DNA of 57,047 bases from Muribaculaceae bacterium. Its GTDB lineage: Bacteria; Bacteroidota; Bacteroidia; Bacteroidales; Muribaculaceae. The notes below the pieces were generated by a model that did no database searches, was not told the origin of the DNA, and worked only from the letters and a program-made list of their open reading frames with translations. Location: contig JAFYYI010000047.1 in NCBI GenBank assembly GCA_017557665.1, positions 1 through 57,047 on the forward strand. Reading direction: 5' to 3'. Position 1 is the first letter of the stretch. The number at the start of each line of letters is the position of its first letter. Position numbers and translations under genes: made by a program. Below, piece by piece: positions 19,534-27,643 of the stretch.

Positions 19534-20736
19534 ATGAACCAAAATTTTAAGTTATTTGATATGGAAAACGGACTCAACCGTCACGGTTTTGCAATGGATA
19601 TCGTTGGGAAGAACGATACGCCGTTTTATTATTATGACATGGACGTGCTGCGCCAGACGCTGCATGAAATTAACCGTCAGATTTCGGGCTGTCCTTTTAA
19701 GGTCCATTATGCTGTGAAAGCAAATGGTAACCCTCACATTCTCAAAGAGATATCAAGTCATGGACTGGGCTCTGACCTGGTGAGCGGAGGTGAGATTCAA
19801 GCCGCTCTTGACGCTGGTTTTGAAGCCCGTGAGATGACGTTCTCGGGGGTGGGAAAAACCGACTGGGAAATCCGTTTGGGACTGGAGCACGGCATCGGTT
19901 GTTTCAATGTGGAGTCGGTTCCGGAATTGATAGTCATCAATGAGTTGGCAGCCGAGATGGATACGGTCGCTCGGATTGCCATCCGCGTCAATCCCGACAT
20001 CGATGCCCACACCCACAAGTATATCACCACCGGCACCGCCGCCAACAAGTTCGGCATCAATATCGAGGTACTGGAACAGGTGGTGGATCTTGCCATCTCA
20101 TTGCCTTATATTCACCTGTGTGGACTTCATTTCCACATCGGTTCACAGATCACGTTGATGCAGCCTTATGTCATGTTGTGTGATACCATCAACGGCCTGC
20201 AGGAGCATTATGAGCAGCGCGGTATCACCTTCGAGATGATTAACGTGGGCGGTGGCTTGGGCATTGACTACGCTCACCCTGATGAGCATTACTTGCCTGA
20301 TTTCCAGGCCTATTTCGACACATTCAAGCAGCATCTGCAGCTAAGACCTGGTCAGTTGCTTTACTTTGAGTTAGGTCGTTCTATCGTGGCTGCTTGCGGT
20401 TCACTCATCAGCCGAGTGGTGTATGTCAAGGAGAACCGCGACAAGAAGTTTGTCATCCTTGATGCCGGTATGACCGACCTGATACGCCCTGCTCTCTACG
20501 AAGCCCATCATGAGATTCAGAATCTGTCATCTTTTGAGACCGCTAATGGCACCTATGACGTGGTAGGCCCCGTCTGTGAGTCCAGTGATGTGTTCGCCCA
20601 CGATTGTCTCCTGCCTGTCACCCGTCGCGGTGATCTCATCGCCATCCGATCGGCGGGAGCCTATGGGGAATCGATGGCTTCGCGGTACAATATGCGCAGT
20701 CTGCCACGCTCGGTGTTCCACGACAAGCAACATTAA
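19534..20736 (+). CDS. lysA: Diaminopimelate decarboxylase
   Basis: PLP enzyme converting meso-DAP to L-lysine and CO2, the last step of lysine synthesis. It is a fold-type III protein of 400 residues. The PLP lysine lies in YAVKANGNP (about residues 51-59), with HFHIGSQ, the phosphate-binding GGGLGID, ELGRS, and the C-terminal CESSD and GAYGESMASRYN motifs. The family norm CESGD is changed by one residue. The related carboxynorspermidine decarboxylases are a weaker alternative. ATG at 19534; a second ATG at 19561 is possible. It diverges from the dcw cluster, whose MurE also uses DAP. Confidence 0.93.
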   Translation: MNQNFKLFDMENGLNRHGFAMDIVGKNDTPFYYYDMDVLRQTLHEINRQISGCPFKVHYAVKANGNPHILKEISSHGLGSDLVSGGEIQAALDAGFEAREMTFSGVGKTDWEIRLGLEHGIGCFNVESVPELIVINELAAEMDTVARIAIRVNPDIDAHTHKYITTGTAANKFGINIEVLEQVVDLAISLPYIHLCGLHFHIGSQITLMQPYVMLCDTINGLQEHYEQRGITFEMINVGGGLGIDYAHPDEHYLPDFQAYFDTFKQHLQLRPGQLLYFELGRSIVAACGSLISRVVYVKENRDKKFVILDAGMTDLIRPALYEAHHEIQNLSSFETANGTYDVVGPVCESSDVFAHDCLLPVTRRGDLIAIRSAGAYGESMASRYNMRSLPRSVFHDKQH

Positions 20737-20760
20737 ACCCTCTATCATACAGTAACAATC

Positions 20761-20800
20761 AATTCCCGCGACTGCCGATTCAATGGTAATCGCGGGAATT
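20761..20800 (+). terminator. Hairpin after lysA
   Basis: A perfect 11-bp inverted repeat, AATTCCCGCGA / TCGCGGGAATT, with an 18-base loop. A short T run occurs only about 12 bases later, so termination strength is uncertain. Confidence 0.55.
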
Positions 20801-20948
20801 TGCATCTGTACGTTTTTCACTTCAACCTCCCATGTGATGTTAAATTTATCAGTAGATTAGTTATTTGATTTATAGTGAATTAAGTAAAATCGATGAAAAA
20901 AAATGAAAAATATTTACTGAAATCTATAGCAACATTAAAAAAAAGGCT

Positions 20949-20956
20949 TACATTTG
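20949..20956 (+). promoter_or_regulatory. Promoter (-7 element) of the Lrp/AsnC gene
   Basis: TACATTTG matches TAnnTTTG, 26 bases before the ATG. No convincing -33 element. Confidence 0.5.
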
Positions 20957-20981
20957 CAATAGATTCTAAAACCGCGGATTT

Positions 20982-21446
20982 ATGGACAAGATTGACACTC
21001 TAGACAAAAAGATTCTCGAGATTATAATGAATAACGCACGCATCCCCAGCAAGGATGTCGCTCAAGTGTGTGGCGTGTCACGTGCGGCTGTTCATCAGCG
21101 CATCCAGCGTCTCATCGATGATGGCGTCATCACAGGATCGGGCTACAAGGTGAATCCCAAAATGCTGGGCTATTCGACCTGCACCTTTATCGGCCTGACT
21201 CTTGAGCGCGGGTCGATGTATCGCACCGTGGTTCCGGAGTTGCTGAAGATCAAGGAAGTGGTGGAGTGCCATTTCACGACAGGTCATTACACGATGATGA
21301 TCAAGGTCTATGCGCGTGACAATGAGCACCTTATGTCGCTGGTCAATGACCACATCCAGAACATCGACGGTGTTGCTGCCACCGAGACGCTCATCTCGTT
21401 GGAACAAAGTATCAGCCGCACCTTGCCCATCTACTTTGACGAGTGA
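20982..21446 (+). CDS. Lrp/AsnC family transcriptional regulator
   Basis: A 154-residue DNA-binding protein. The N-terminal winged helix-turn-helix (about residues 4-60) includes the recognition region CGVSRAAVHQRIQRL, followed by DGVITGSGY. The C-terminal RAM/ACT-like domain (about 65-150) would bind an amino-acid effector and form dimers of dimers. It follows lysA on the same strand but has its own promoter-like element. Its effector is unknown; position suggests amino-acid sensing and possibly control of lysA. Confidence 0.93.
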   Translation: MDKIDTLDKKILEIIMNNARIPSKDVAQVCGVSRAAVHQRIQRLIDDGVITGSGYKVNPKMLGYSTCTFIGLTLERGSMYRTVVPELLKIKEVVECHFTTGHYTMMIKVYARDNEHLMSLVNDHIQNIDGVAATETLISLEQSISRTLPIYFDE

Positions 21447-21564
21447 TGGTGTGTCCTCTCGCTCCAGTTTCTCATATTGACTTTCATTTTACAGTATTGC
21501 GCACATGATTCGCCAAATTGTGTGCATTTGGACTTCATAGTCCTCATTATTGGTTTTTTATTTG

Positions 21565-21572
21565 TATCTTTG
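21565..21572 (+). promoter_or_regulatory. Promoter (-7 element) of the guanylyltransferase gene
   Basis: TATCTTTG matches TAnnTTTG, 55 bases before the ATG at 21628. Confidence 0.5.
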
Positions 21573-21627
21573 CCTCCACAATAAGATGATAGTGGAAAAC
21601 GGCTAAACAAACAACAGAAAACTCATC

Positions 21628-22707
21628 ATGAACAATAACAGATATTGCGTCATCATGTGCGGTGGTGTGGGCAGCCGGTTCTGGCCCTTCAGCAAAGCCG
21701 CCAAGCCCAAACAATTCATTGACTTCTTTGGTACCGGGCGCAGCCTGCTGCAGATGGCGTTTGACCGCATGGATGGCATTGTTCCTCAAGACAATATCAT
21801 CCTCATCACCAACGAGATTTACGAGCCGCTCATCAAGGAGCAACTGCCGGAGATCAAGGAAAACCAGATTCTGCTGGAGCCAGCTCGCCGCAATACCGCA
21901 CCGTGTATCGCGTGGGCTGCCCACCACATCAAGGCCATCAACCCCGATGCCAAAATGATGGTGGCTCCCAGTGACCACCTTATTATTAATGTGGAGAAGT
22001 TCCGTCAGAGCGTCGTCAATGCCTTTGAATTCATTGATGAACGAGAAGCACTGGTGACGATGGGCATCAAGCCCAGCCGCCCAGAGACCGGCTATGGCTA
22101 CATCCAGGTGGGAGAGCATGCCGGGGGAGACTTTGCCGCCGTGAAGACATTCACCGAGAAGCCCGACGAGGACCTCGCCCGTGTCTTCTTGAAGTCGGGT
22201 GAGTTCTTCTGGAACTCGGGTATGTTCTTCTGGAGTGCCGACAGCATTCTCAATGCCCTGAACGCTTGCGCTCCCGAGGTCAATGCGGTCTTCGAGAAGG
22301 GTGAATCCTACTTCGGCACCGAGCGTGAAAGGGAATATATCAACGCCAATTTTGAGGCATGTCCAAGCATCAGCATCGACTTTGCTGTGATGGAGAAGGC
22401 CCCGAATGTGTATGTCGAAACCGTCGATTTCGGATGGAATGACCTGGGCACTTGGCGCTCGCTCTATGACCACTCACCCAAGAACAAGGACGGCAACGTC
22501 ACCCAGAACTGCAAGGCGCTCATGTTCAACAGTCACAACAACATCATCGCTGTCAAGGGCGACAAGCTGGTGGTTGCATCGGGCCTTGAGGGTTATATCG
22601 TGGCCGATGTTGACGATGCGCTGCTCATCGTTCCCCTCGAGGAGGAGCAGAAGATCAAGCAGTATGTCAACGATGTGAAATCCAAGTTTGGAGACAAATA
22701 CCTGTAA
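21628..22707 (+). CDS. manC: Mannose-1-phosphate guanylyltransferase
   Basis: Makes GDP-mannose from mannose-1-phosphate and GTP, the precursor of GDP-fucose and mannose-containing capsule or glycoprotein sugars. The nucleotidyltransferase signature GGVGSRFWPFSKAAKPKQF is at residues 12-30. Other family motifs are EPARRNTAPC, APSDHLI, ETGYGYIQ, FTEKPD and WNSGMFFW. At 359 residues it has the catalytic and left-handed-helix parts only and lacks the C-terminal isomerase domain of bifunctional enzymes. It is monocistronic, with its own promoter and a strong terminator. Confidence 0.94.
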   Translation: MNNNRYCVIMCGGVGSRFWPFSKAAKPKQFIDFFGTGRSLLQMAFDRMDGIVPQDNIILITNEIYEPLIKEQLPEIKENQILLEPARRNTAPCIAWAAHHIKAINPDAKMMVAPSDHLIINVEKFRQSVVNAFEFIDEREALVTMGIKPSRPETGYGYIQVGEHAGGDFAAVKTFTEKPDEDLARVFLKSGEFFWNSGMFFWSADSILNALNACAPEVNAVFEKGESYFGTEREREYINANFEACPSISIDFAVMEKAPNVYVETVDFGWNDLGTWRSLYDHSPKNKDGNVTQNCKALMFNSHNNIIAVKGDKLVVASGLEGYIVADVDDALLIVPLEEEQKIKQYVNDVKSKFGDKYL

Positions 22708-22737
22708 TCGGCAGCAGAATAACTGCCCCGATAAATG

Positions 22738-22784
22738 ACAATGACGGGAATCAGGCCTAAGGCCTGATTCCCGTCATTGTTTTT
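22738..22784 (+). terminator. Strong intrinsic terminator after the guanylyltransferase gene
   Basis: A perfect 20-bp inverted repeat (22738-22757 with 22761-22780) around the loop TAA, followed by TTTTC on the plus strand. Confidence 0.9.
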
Positions 22785-22837
22785 CTTGTGATAACCGATT
22801 ACCAGCCCTGGTATGACAGGTCGACGCTTGTGTCAGG

Positions 22838-23209
22838 TTATTGTGGCTGTTGTGGTGCAGGCGCTGCTGCTTCGCGCGGTTTTGCCAGCAGCTCAAAAGT
22901 GTCCACATAGATTTCGGTGGTGAAACGCTTCACTTGGTTGCGGTCTTCCCAGGCGCGTGTGCGCAAGCGTCCCTCCAGGTAAATCTGGGTTCCCTTGCGG
23001 ATGTAGCGCTCGGCAATCTCGGCGTTCTTTCCCCACATCACGATGTTGTGCCACTCGGTGCGTTCAGGCACCTGGACGCCGTTGGCATTGGTGTAGGCGC
23101 GGTCGGTGGTGGCAAGCGTGAACGATGCTACGGGCTGGTTTTGTGCGACATAGCGCACATCTGGGTCTTTGCCCACTCGGCCCAAAAGAATGACTTTATT
23201 AACTGACAT
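22838..23209 (-). CDS. ssb: Single-stranded DNA-binding protein, short form
   Basis: An OB-fold protein of 123 residues that coats ssDNA. The N-terminus MSVNKVILLGRVGKDPDVRY and the later WHNIVMWGKNAEIAERYIRKG are typical SSB. The protein ends in a short Ala/Pro/Gln tail (APAPQQPQ) and lacks the acidic tip (DDDIPF-like) through which housekeeping SSB recruits repair and replication proteins. It may be an accessory SSB or a lineage variant. It lies 64 bases downstream of the argC-like gene on the same strand. Confidence 0.93.
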   Translation of the reverse strand: MSVNKVILLGRVGKDPDVRYVAQNQPVASFTLATTDRAYTNANGVQVPERTEWHNIVMWGKNAEIAERYIRKGTQIYLEGRLRTRAWEDRNQVKRFTTEIYVDTFELLAKPREAAAPAPQQPQ

Positions 23210-23273
23210 GACTTAATGGTATTTGTTTTGGTGATATGTTAAGTTATAATTAATAATGTGTAGACAAATCATT

Positions 23274-24230
23274 TCAGCAACCAGTGCCCTTCAATGCCAG
23301 TCCTGCTTGTTCCTGAAGACCGAAGAGCAGGTTCATCGAGTGTACCGCATTGCCCGCACTGCCCTTGAGCAGGAGGTCCATCACGGCATGTATGGTCACT
23401 TCGCCGCTTTGCTCGTTCTTGTCGATGTGAATCAAGCACTTGTTGGTATTTTCCACATCGGCGGTGAGGATGGGCCGGTTCACCATGAACACAAAGTTGT
23501 GGTCATCGTAATACTGGCCGTAGAGTTGCCTGATTGTCTCACTGTCGCTGTCGCACTTGAAGCGCGCTGCGACGGCAAGCGTTCGGCGTTCGGCAAGCGG
23601 TGTGACGGTCAACGAGACAGGCTGGTTGAAGTCTGATTGGCATTGACGCAGGGCATAGGCCACCTCCCGTTGTTGCTCGTTGGCCCAACCGCTGATGTCA
23701 TAGCCGTCGACGGTCTTGTTCTCGTCGTCGAATGCCAATCTGCCCATTGCCACATGGAGCGTTACCGAACTGTTGAGCATGAGGTTGCGGGCCATCGGCA
23801 TCAAGGCCATGAGTGATGCCATGGCGGCGTTGCCGGGTATTGTCACCAGGTGGGCATCGTGCACGAGCACGCGACGATGCATCTCACTCAAGCCATAGGT
23901 CCACGGCGTGCCTGGACCATATTCCAGGTTGTGGCGTCCGCTCAGGTCGATGACGTGGGTCGTTTCGGGCAGTGCCAGAGTTCTCAGCATGGTGCCCAAC
24001 TGTTGGCGGCTGTTGCAGACGAACACGACATCCACTTGGTCAAGCTCGCCTCTGGGGTTCAACGTCAAGTCGCACTCACCGACAATGCCGGGGATAACAT
24101 GGTCAAGGCGCGTCCCCGAAGGGGCCGCACCTGTTATCCATCTCAACTCCACATCAGGGTGGTTGAGGAGCACGCGCACCAACTCGGCGGCGCGCAGGTT
24201 GTCACATCCAGTAATCCCGACCTTAATCAT
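23274..24230 (-). CDS. ArgC-like protein lacking the catalytic cysteine (probable pseudoenzyme)
   Basis: Homologous over its full 318 residues to N-acetyl-gamma-glutamyl-phosphate reductase (ArgC), which reduces acetylglutamyl phosphate in arginine synthesis. The N-terminal Rossmann start (MIKVGITG...AAELVRVLLNHPDVELRW), the dimerisation end (TNKCLIHID, LLLKGSAGNAVHSMNLLFG) and the length all fit. The catalytic motif, normally NPGCYPT or NPGCFAT, reads IPGNAAM, with Asn134 in place of the nucleophilic Cys. The glycine loop GGAGYTAGE is replaced by GCDNLRAAE, and the TGSTGAG and HxHxPE regions are not recognisable. NADPH-dependent reduction by the usual mechanism is therefore unlikely. It overlaps argR by 8 bases. 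A regulatory, binding or new catalytic role is inference. Confidence 0.85.
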   Translation of the reverse strand: MIKVGITGCDNLRAAELVRVLLNHPDVELRWITGAAPSGTRLDHVIPGIVGECDLTLNPRGELDQVDVVFVCNSRQQLGTMLRTLALPETTHVIDLSGRHNLEYGPGTPWTYGLSEMHRRVLVHDAHLVTIPGNAAMASLMALMPMARNLMLNSSVTLHVAMGRLAFDDENKTVDGYDISGWANEQQREVAYALRQCQSDFNQPVSLTVTPLAERRTLAVAARFKCDSDSETIRQLYGQYYDDHNFVFMVNRPILTADVENTNKCLIHIDKNEQSGEVTIHAVMDLLLKGSAGNAVHSMNLLFGLQEQAGLALKGTGC

Positions 24231-24777
24231 TAGAGCCGAATCCGTGAGGCATGTTCTTGGGCATGAACTGCTCGAACACGGCCTTGGCTTGCTCTTGTGT
24301 CACGCCCTCGGCAAGAATGGCCACGACTGTATCGGCGCCCGCGATGGTGCCCAGCACCTCGGGAGGTCTGCTCATGTCGATATCATAAGCCAGACCAGGT
24401 GCATAACCATTACGCGTCTTGATGACTGCAATGTTTCCTGAGAACGTCACCGACACCAGTCCCACTTGTTTTGCTGCGTGGGTGTCGGTCTGACGCATAC
24501 TCAGCAATCTGTCTTGCAACTGGTTGCTGTCAGGAATGATGTACATGTAGGTGTTGCGGTCGGTAGCGACTTTGGAAATCTTCAACGCCTTCAGGTCACG
24601 CGATAAAGTGGCCTGAGTCACATTGATGTTGTGCTCACGCAACATGTCGGCCAGTTCGCTCTGGCTGCCAATGCAGTTTGTCTTGATCAGGTCAGTGATC
24701 AATTGTAAACGGTCACGTTTTCTTTTCACGAGTACTTTCTTTTTTCTAGGTTTTTTTGTTAATGTCGTTGTTTCCAT
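24223..24777 (-). CDS. argR: Arginine repressor ArgR family protein with altered ligand motif
   Basis: A 184-residue ArgR/AhrC-type regulator. After a very basic N-terminus (KKPRKKKVLVKRKR) comes the winged helix domain (SQSELADML...VTQATLSRDLKAL), then the C-terminal hexamerisation and arginine-binding domain. The ligand motif, GTIAGDDT in Escherichia coli ArgR, reads GTIAGADT here, so one of the two arginine-contacting Asp residues is Ala. I start it at the ATG at 24777, because an upstream in-frame start at 24813 would lie inside the promoter element at 24811-24818. It overlaps the argC-like gene by 8 bases. Its targets are unknown. Confidence 0.92.
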   Translation of the reverse strand: METTTLTKKPRKKKVLVKRKRDRLQLITDLIKTNCIGSQSELADMLREHNINVTQATLSRDLKALKISKVATDRNTYMYIIPDSNQLQDRLLSMRQTDTHAAKQVGLVSVTFSGNIAVIKTRNGYAPGLAYDIDMSRPPEVLGTIAGADTVVAILAEGVTQEQAKAVFEQFMPKNMPHGFGSND

Positions 24778-24810
24778 ACTTGATATATACTTAAAAATTG
24801 GTTTGAGTCG

Positions 24811-24818
24811 CAAAGGTA
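24811..24818 (-). promoter_or_regulatory. Promoter (-7 element) of the argR/argC-like operon
   Basis: Minus-strand TACCTTTG matches TAnnTTTG, 34 bases before the ATG at 24777. A TGAATTTTCA stretch (24865-24874) further upstream contains a half ARG-box-like TGAAT, too weak to call. Confidence 0.55.
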
Positions 24819-24968
24819 ATTACTTTTTCGAAAACATTACAACATATTTATTGACTTTTTTCAATGAAAATTCAATTTACCCCCACAAAATATAGTATAT
24901 TCATCAAAAACAGTAAGTGCACCACTGGCTATGCACAGTCAAAGGCGTTATCTGGAATGCTGTGATAT

Positions 24969-26576
24969 TCAGATTTTGGGGACCATCCATTGAGGGTCGT
25001 GCTGGAATTTCTTCCAGGCTTCGAGGAGCTTTGGCTCCAGTGAAGTGAGTATTTGGATGGCATCGGGGTGCTGGTTAGAGGTGTCCTTCTTGATTTTCTC
25101 AATGTGTTTGAGCAGGTTGTAGCAGACGGTGTATTGACCGGCGGCGAGCAGGGCTTGAGGCATCCCGGCGGCTTTTTCTTCGGGGGTGAACCACAGGGTG
25201 GTGCCCATGCTGGCGGCCTGAGCGCTGTTCTGCTGCATGGCTTCGCTGGGCGCCAGGTGTTCGGGTATGGTGCGGTTGCGGCTCATGGCCTGCCACCTCT
25301 CGCCCGGGCGCAATTCATAGATGGTGTTGCTGAAGACGCGGTTGTGCCACTTCGGGTCGTTGTAGAGCGAACTGTAATTCACCTGGCGTAACCGTTTCAG
25401 GAACACCTCGCTGCTCATCATGATGACCGACTTGGCGCGGTTCATGACCATTGACTCAAGGGTTGCGAACTTGAGGTGGCTGATGAAAGAAGCACGGTCA
25501 CCGATAAAGGTTTTGCCGATGGCCTTGAACATCTTGTTCTTTAAAAGCGCTCCGATGAGGTTGACCAGCGTGACAATGGCCAGGATGACCGATGTGACAC
25601 CCGTCCAGAAGCCGGAGCCTGTCGCCAGACTCAACACGAACAAGGCTATCATGACGGCTTCGGCTATCAGGCCGTAGTTGCGCAGCCGCCCGATGGTCAG
25701 TTTGCCGACGCTCTTGGGCAAGGCTTGCTCACAGGGTGTGTAACCGTCGGTATAGGGGCTGGCCACGTCGCTCACGATGACAAGGTCGAGCGCTTTGTCG
25801 TCGCGTGACTTGTCATCGCGGTATTTGTTCATTCTTTCCTCGGCGAGCAGGATGGGGTCGATACCCTGATTGTCGGTAACACCACCGTCCATGATGCCGA
25901 ATCGCGCGTTGATGTCATTGGCCACGTCATCACGTCGTGACATCTTGAAGTCATCGGGATACATCATCGGCTCAAAACCACTGGGAAAGCAAGATGAGCA
26001 GGCCAGCGCTTCGCCAGGTGTGATGTGAGGCACCACGCTGCGGCCGATGCTGTGCTTCTGGTTGCCGAACACGCCGTAGGTCATCTTGTTGCCGTCGGTC
26101 ATGCGGCCCTCGGTGAGACGGAAGCGGAAAGGCAGTGAGTTGTCAAAGTCGGTGGCCAACGCCGTGTAGTCCTTGACGGGAATGCGGTCGAAATTGTTGA
26201 TGATGTCGCCAATCACGGCATTGCCGAACAGGTGCTCGTCATAGATGCCTGCCATGATCTTGATGCTCGATGCCTTGGGATTGGCCTTCTCGTCGCTCAT
26301 GCGCTGCAGGGCCATTGATACCAGGTCATATTCACACAGGAAACCGAACAGCTCATCGACCATCTTTTCGACAGGTTGCCCCTGTGCCCGTGCGAGCATA
26401 TATTTCATCGCTGGAATGGTGCCGCCCGATACCGACGTGAGCGCTGTGACACAATCCAGTAACGTGTGCTCATCATCCACGTTGATGGCGTTCAAGAAGG
26501 ATAAAGTTCCCAAGTCAAAAGTGGCGGCACGGTATCCGCCTCCCGAGAATGTCAGGCCAATGTTCAGTTTTTCCAT
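24969..26576 (-). CDS. Patatin-like phospholipase with two membrane segments
   Basis: A 535-residue predicted lipid acyl hydrolase. The oxyanion-hole motif SGGGYR is at residues 11-16, the nucleophile Ser50 lies in TSVSGGT, and the catalytic Asp230 in MDGG. That completes the Ser-Asp dyad of the patatin fold. Two adjacent hydrophobic segments follow (about 302-319 and 324-345), and then a soluble C-terminal region of about 190 residues. No signal peptide is seen, so the catalytic part is probably cytoplasmic and anchored to the inner membrane. Monocistronic, with a clear promoter. The substrate is not deducible. Confidence 0.88.
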   Translation of the reverse strand: MEKLNIGLTFSGGGYRAATFDLGTLSFLNAINVDDEHTLLDCVTALTSVSGGTIPAMKYMLARAQGQPVEKMVDELFGFLCEYDLVSMALQRMSDEKANPKASSIKIMAGIYDEHLFGNAVIGDIINNFDRIPVKDYTALATDFDNSLPFRFRLTEGRMTDGNKMTYGVFGNQKHSIGRSVVPHITPGEALACSSCFPSGFEPMMYPDDFKMSRRDDVANDINARFGIMDGGVTDNQGIDPILLAEERMNKYRDDKSRDDKALDLVIVSDVASPYTDGYTPCEQALPKSVGKLTIGRLRNYGLIAEAVMIALFVLSLATGSGFWTGVTSVILAIVTLVNLIGALLKNKMFKAIGKTFIGDRASFISHLKFATLESMVMNRAKSVIMMSSEVFLKRLRQVNYSSLYNDPKWHNRVFSNTIYELRPGERWQAMSRNRTIPEHLAPSEAMQQNSAQAASMGTTLWFTPEEKAAGMPQALLAAGQYTVCYNLLKHIEKIKKDTSNQHPDAIQILTSLEPKLLEAWKKFQHDPQWMVPKI

Positions 26577-26606
26577 ATTCCGTTATTCTTAATCTTGTGA
26601 TGATGG

Positions 26607-26637
26607 CAAAGGTAGTGAAATCCATCGACAGTCCCAA
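26607..26637 (-). promoter_or_regulatory. Promoter of the patatin-like gene
   Basis: Minus-strand TACCTTTG (26607-26614) with TTG (26635-26637) 20 bases upstream, a good match to the Bacteroidota -33/-7 layout; 30 bases before the ATG. Confidence 0.65.
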
Positions 26638-26725
26638 TTATAATGCGGGAAATCCCACATGAGACGTGAACATTTTATTGCCATTGCCGCTTGACTGGCT
26701 ATAATTGTATTTATTATCATCTTTT

Positions 26726-26756
26726 TTTGTCATTTAATGAAAAGATTGTATATTTG
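26726..26756 (+). promoter_or_regulatory. Promoter of the YARHG/M15 gene group
   Basis: TTTG (26726-26729), 19-base spacer, TATATTTG (26749-26756); 39 bases before the ATG at 26796. It diverges from the patatin-like gene promoter. Confidence 0.7.
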
Positions 26757-26795
26757 CAGGCAATCTATTACATTATTAATACTAAATCTCAGCTT

Positions 26796-27203
26796 ATGAA
26801 ACTATTCTTAAAATCCATTTTATTAGCTATAGTGGCAATGACACTCTCCTTCGGAACCGCCCCCCAGATGCAGGCGCAGACGGCCAAGAAGAAAACCACA
26901 AAAACAAAAAATGCCCGGACCCGCCCCGTTGTCTATGGAACGGAATTTGATTTTCTCAGCACGCGCTATATGACTGAGAATGACTTCTACGATAATGACT
27001 GGGGTCCCAGAATTTTCAGGAATTCAATTTACGCTCGCCATGGCCGCCGTTTCAAGAGCAATGACTTGAATCGTCTGTTCTTCATGTTCAGCTGGTATCA
27101 GCCTTACCGCGATGAAATCCCGGCCAGTGAACTCAATAAATATGAAAAAGCAAACATCGAGTTCCTGTTGAAAAAAGAACGAGAATGGGGGCTCAGGCCA
27201 TAG
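26796..27203 (+). CDS. Secreted YARHG-domain protein (copy 1)
   Basis: A 135-residue protein with a cleavable signal peptide (MKLFLKSILLAIVAMTLSFG, cleavage near QAQ), a short lysine/threonine-rich linker and one YARHG domain. The core motif is NSIYARHGRRFKSNDL, followed by WYQPYRDEI. YARHG is an extracellular domain often linked to peptidases and lipoproteins; its biochemical role is not established. The start at 26796 is chosen because it begins the signal peptide and lies downstream of the promoter; an in-frame upstream ATG at 26691 precedes the promoter. The next gene, 59 bases on, is a close paralogue. Confidence 0.85.
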   Translation: MKLFLKSILLAIVAMTLSFGTAPQMQAQTAKKKTTKTKNARTRPVVYGTEFDFLSTRYMTENDFYDNDWGPRIFRNSIYARHGRRFKSNDLNRLFFMFSWYQPYRDEIPASELNKYEKANIEFLLKKEREWGLRP

Positions 27204-27262
27204 CACATTCCTGGCTCCCCTTTTATCTGATAGGAAATATTAACCTCTAACTGTATAACTTT

Positions 27263-27643
27263 ATGAAACTATTCTTAAAAACCATTTTGTTAGCCGCAGT
27301 GGCTTTGACTTTCACCTTGGGCACAGCGCCCCAGATGCAGGCACAGACAGGCAAGAAGAAATCCCAGACGACCAAATCACGCCCAGCGGTTTGGGGCACT
27401 GAGTTTGACTGGCTGAGTACGCAGTATATCACCTTGAGTGATATTCGGTATTACTCCAGTGCCGAGAGGCGTATTCTCAGGAATTCAATCTACGCACGCC
27501 ATGGCCGCCGTTTCAAGAGCAACGACTTGAGCCGTTTCTTCTTCCAGTACAGCTGGTATCAGCCCTACAGGAACGAAGTTCCTGAACGCGAGCTCAATAA
27601 GTATGAAAAAGCGAATATCCAGTTCCTGAAGAAACATGAGTAA
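27263..27643 (+). CDS. Secreted YARHG-domain protein (copy 2)
   Basis: A 126-residue paralogue of the preceding gene with an almost identical signal peptide and the same core motif NSIYARHGRRFKSNDL; the domain continues FFQYSWYQPYRNEVP. The middle segment between signal and motif differs most. No separate promoter is seen, so it is probably co-transcribed. Its end overlaps the start of the M15 peptidase gene by 8 bases, suggesting translational coupling and a shared role at the cell wall (inference). Confidence 0.85.
   Translation: MKLFLKTILLAAVALTFTLGTAPQMQAQTGKKKSQTTKSRPAVWGTEFDWLSTQYITLSDIRYYSSAERRILRNSIYARHGRRFKSNDLSRFFFQYSWYQPYRNEVPERELNKYEKANIQFLKKHE

Noticed and set aside
24865..24874. 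ARG box upstream of argR
   Set aside because: Only a half-site-like TGAAT/TTCA pattern with wrong spacing; not enough for a call.
26691..26795. Longer N-terminus for the first YARHG gene
   Set aside because: The extension contains the promoter and would bury the signal peptide.
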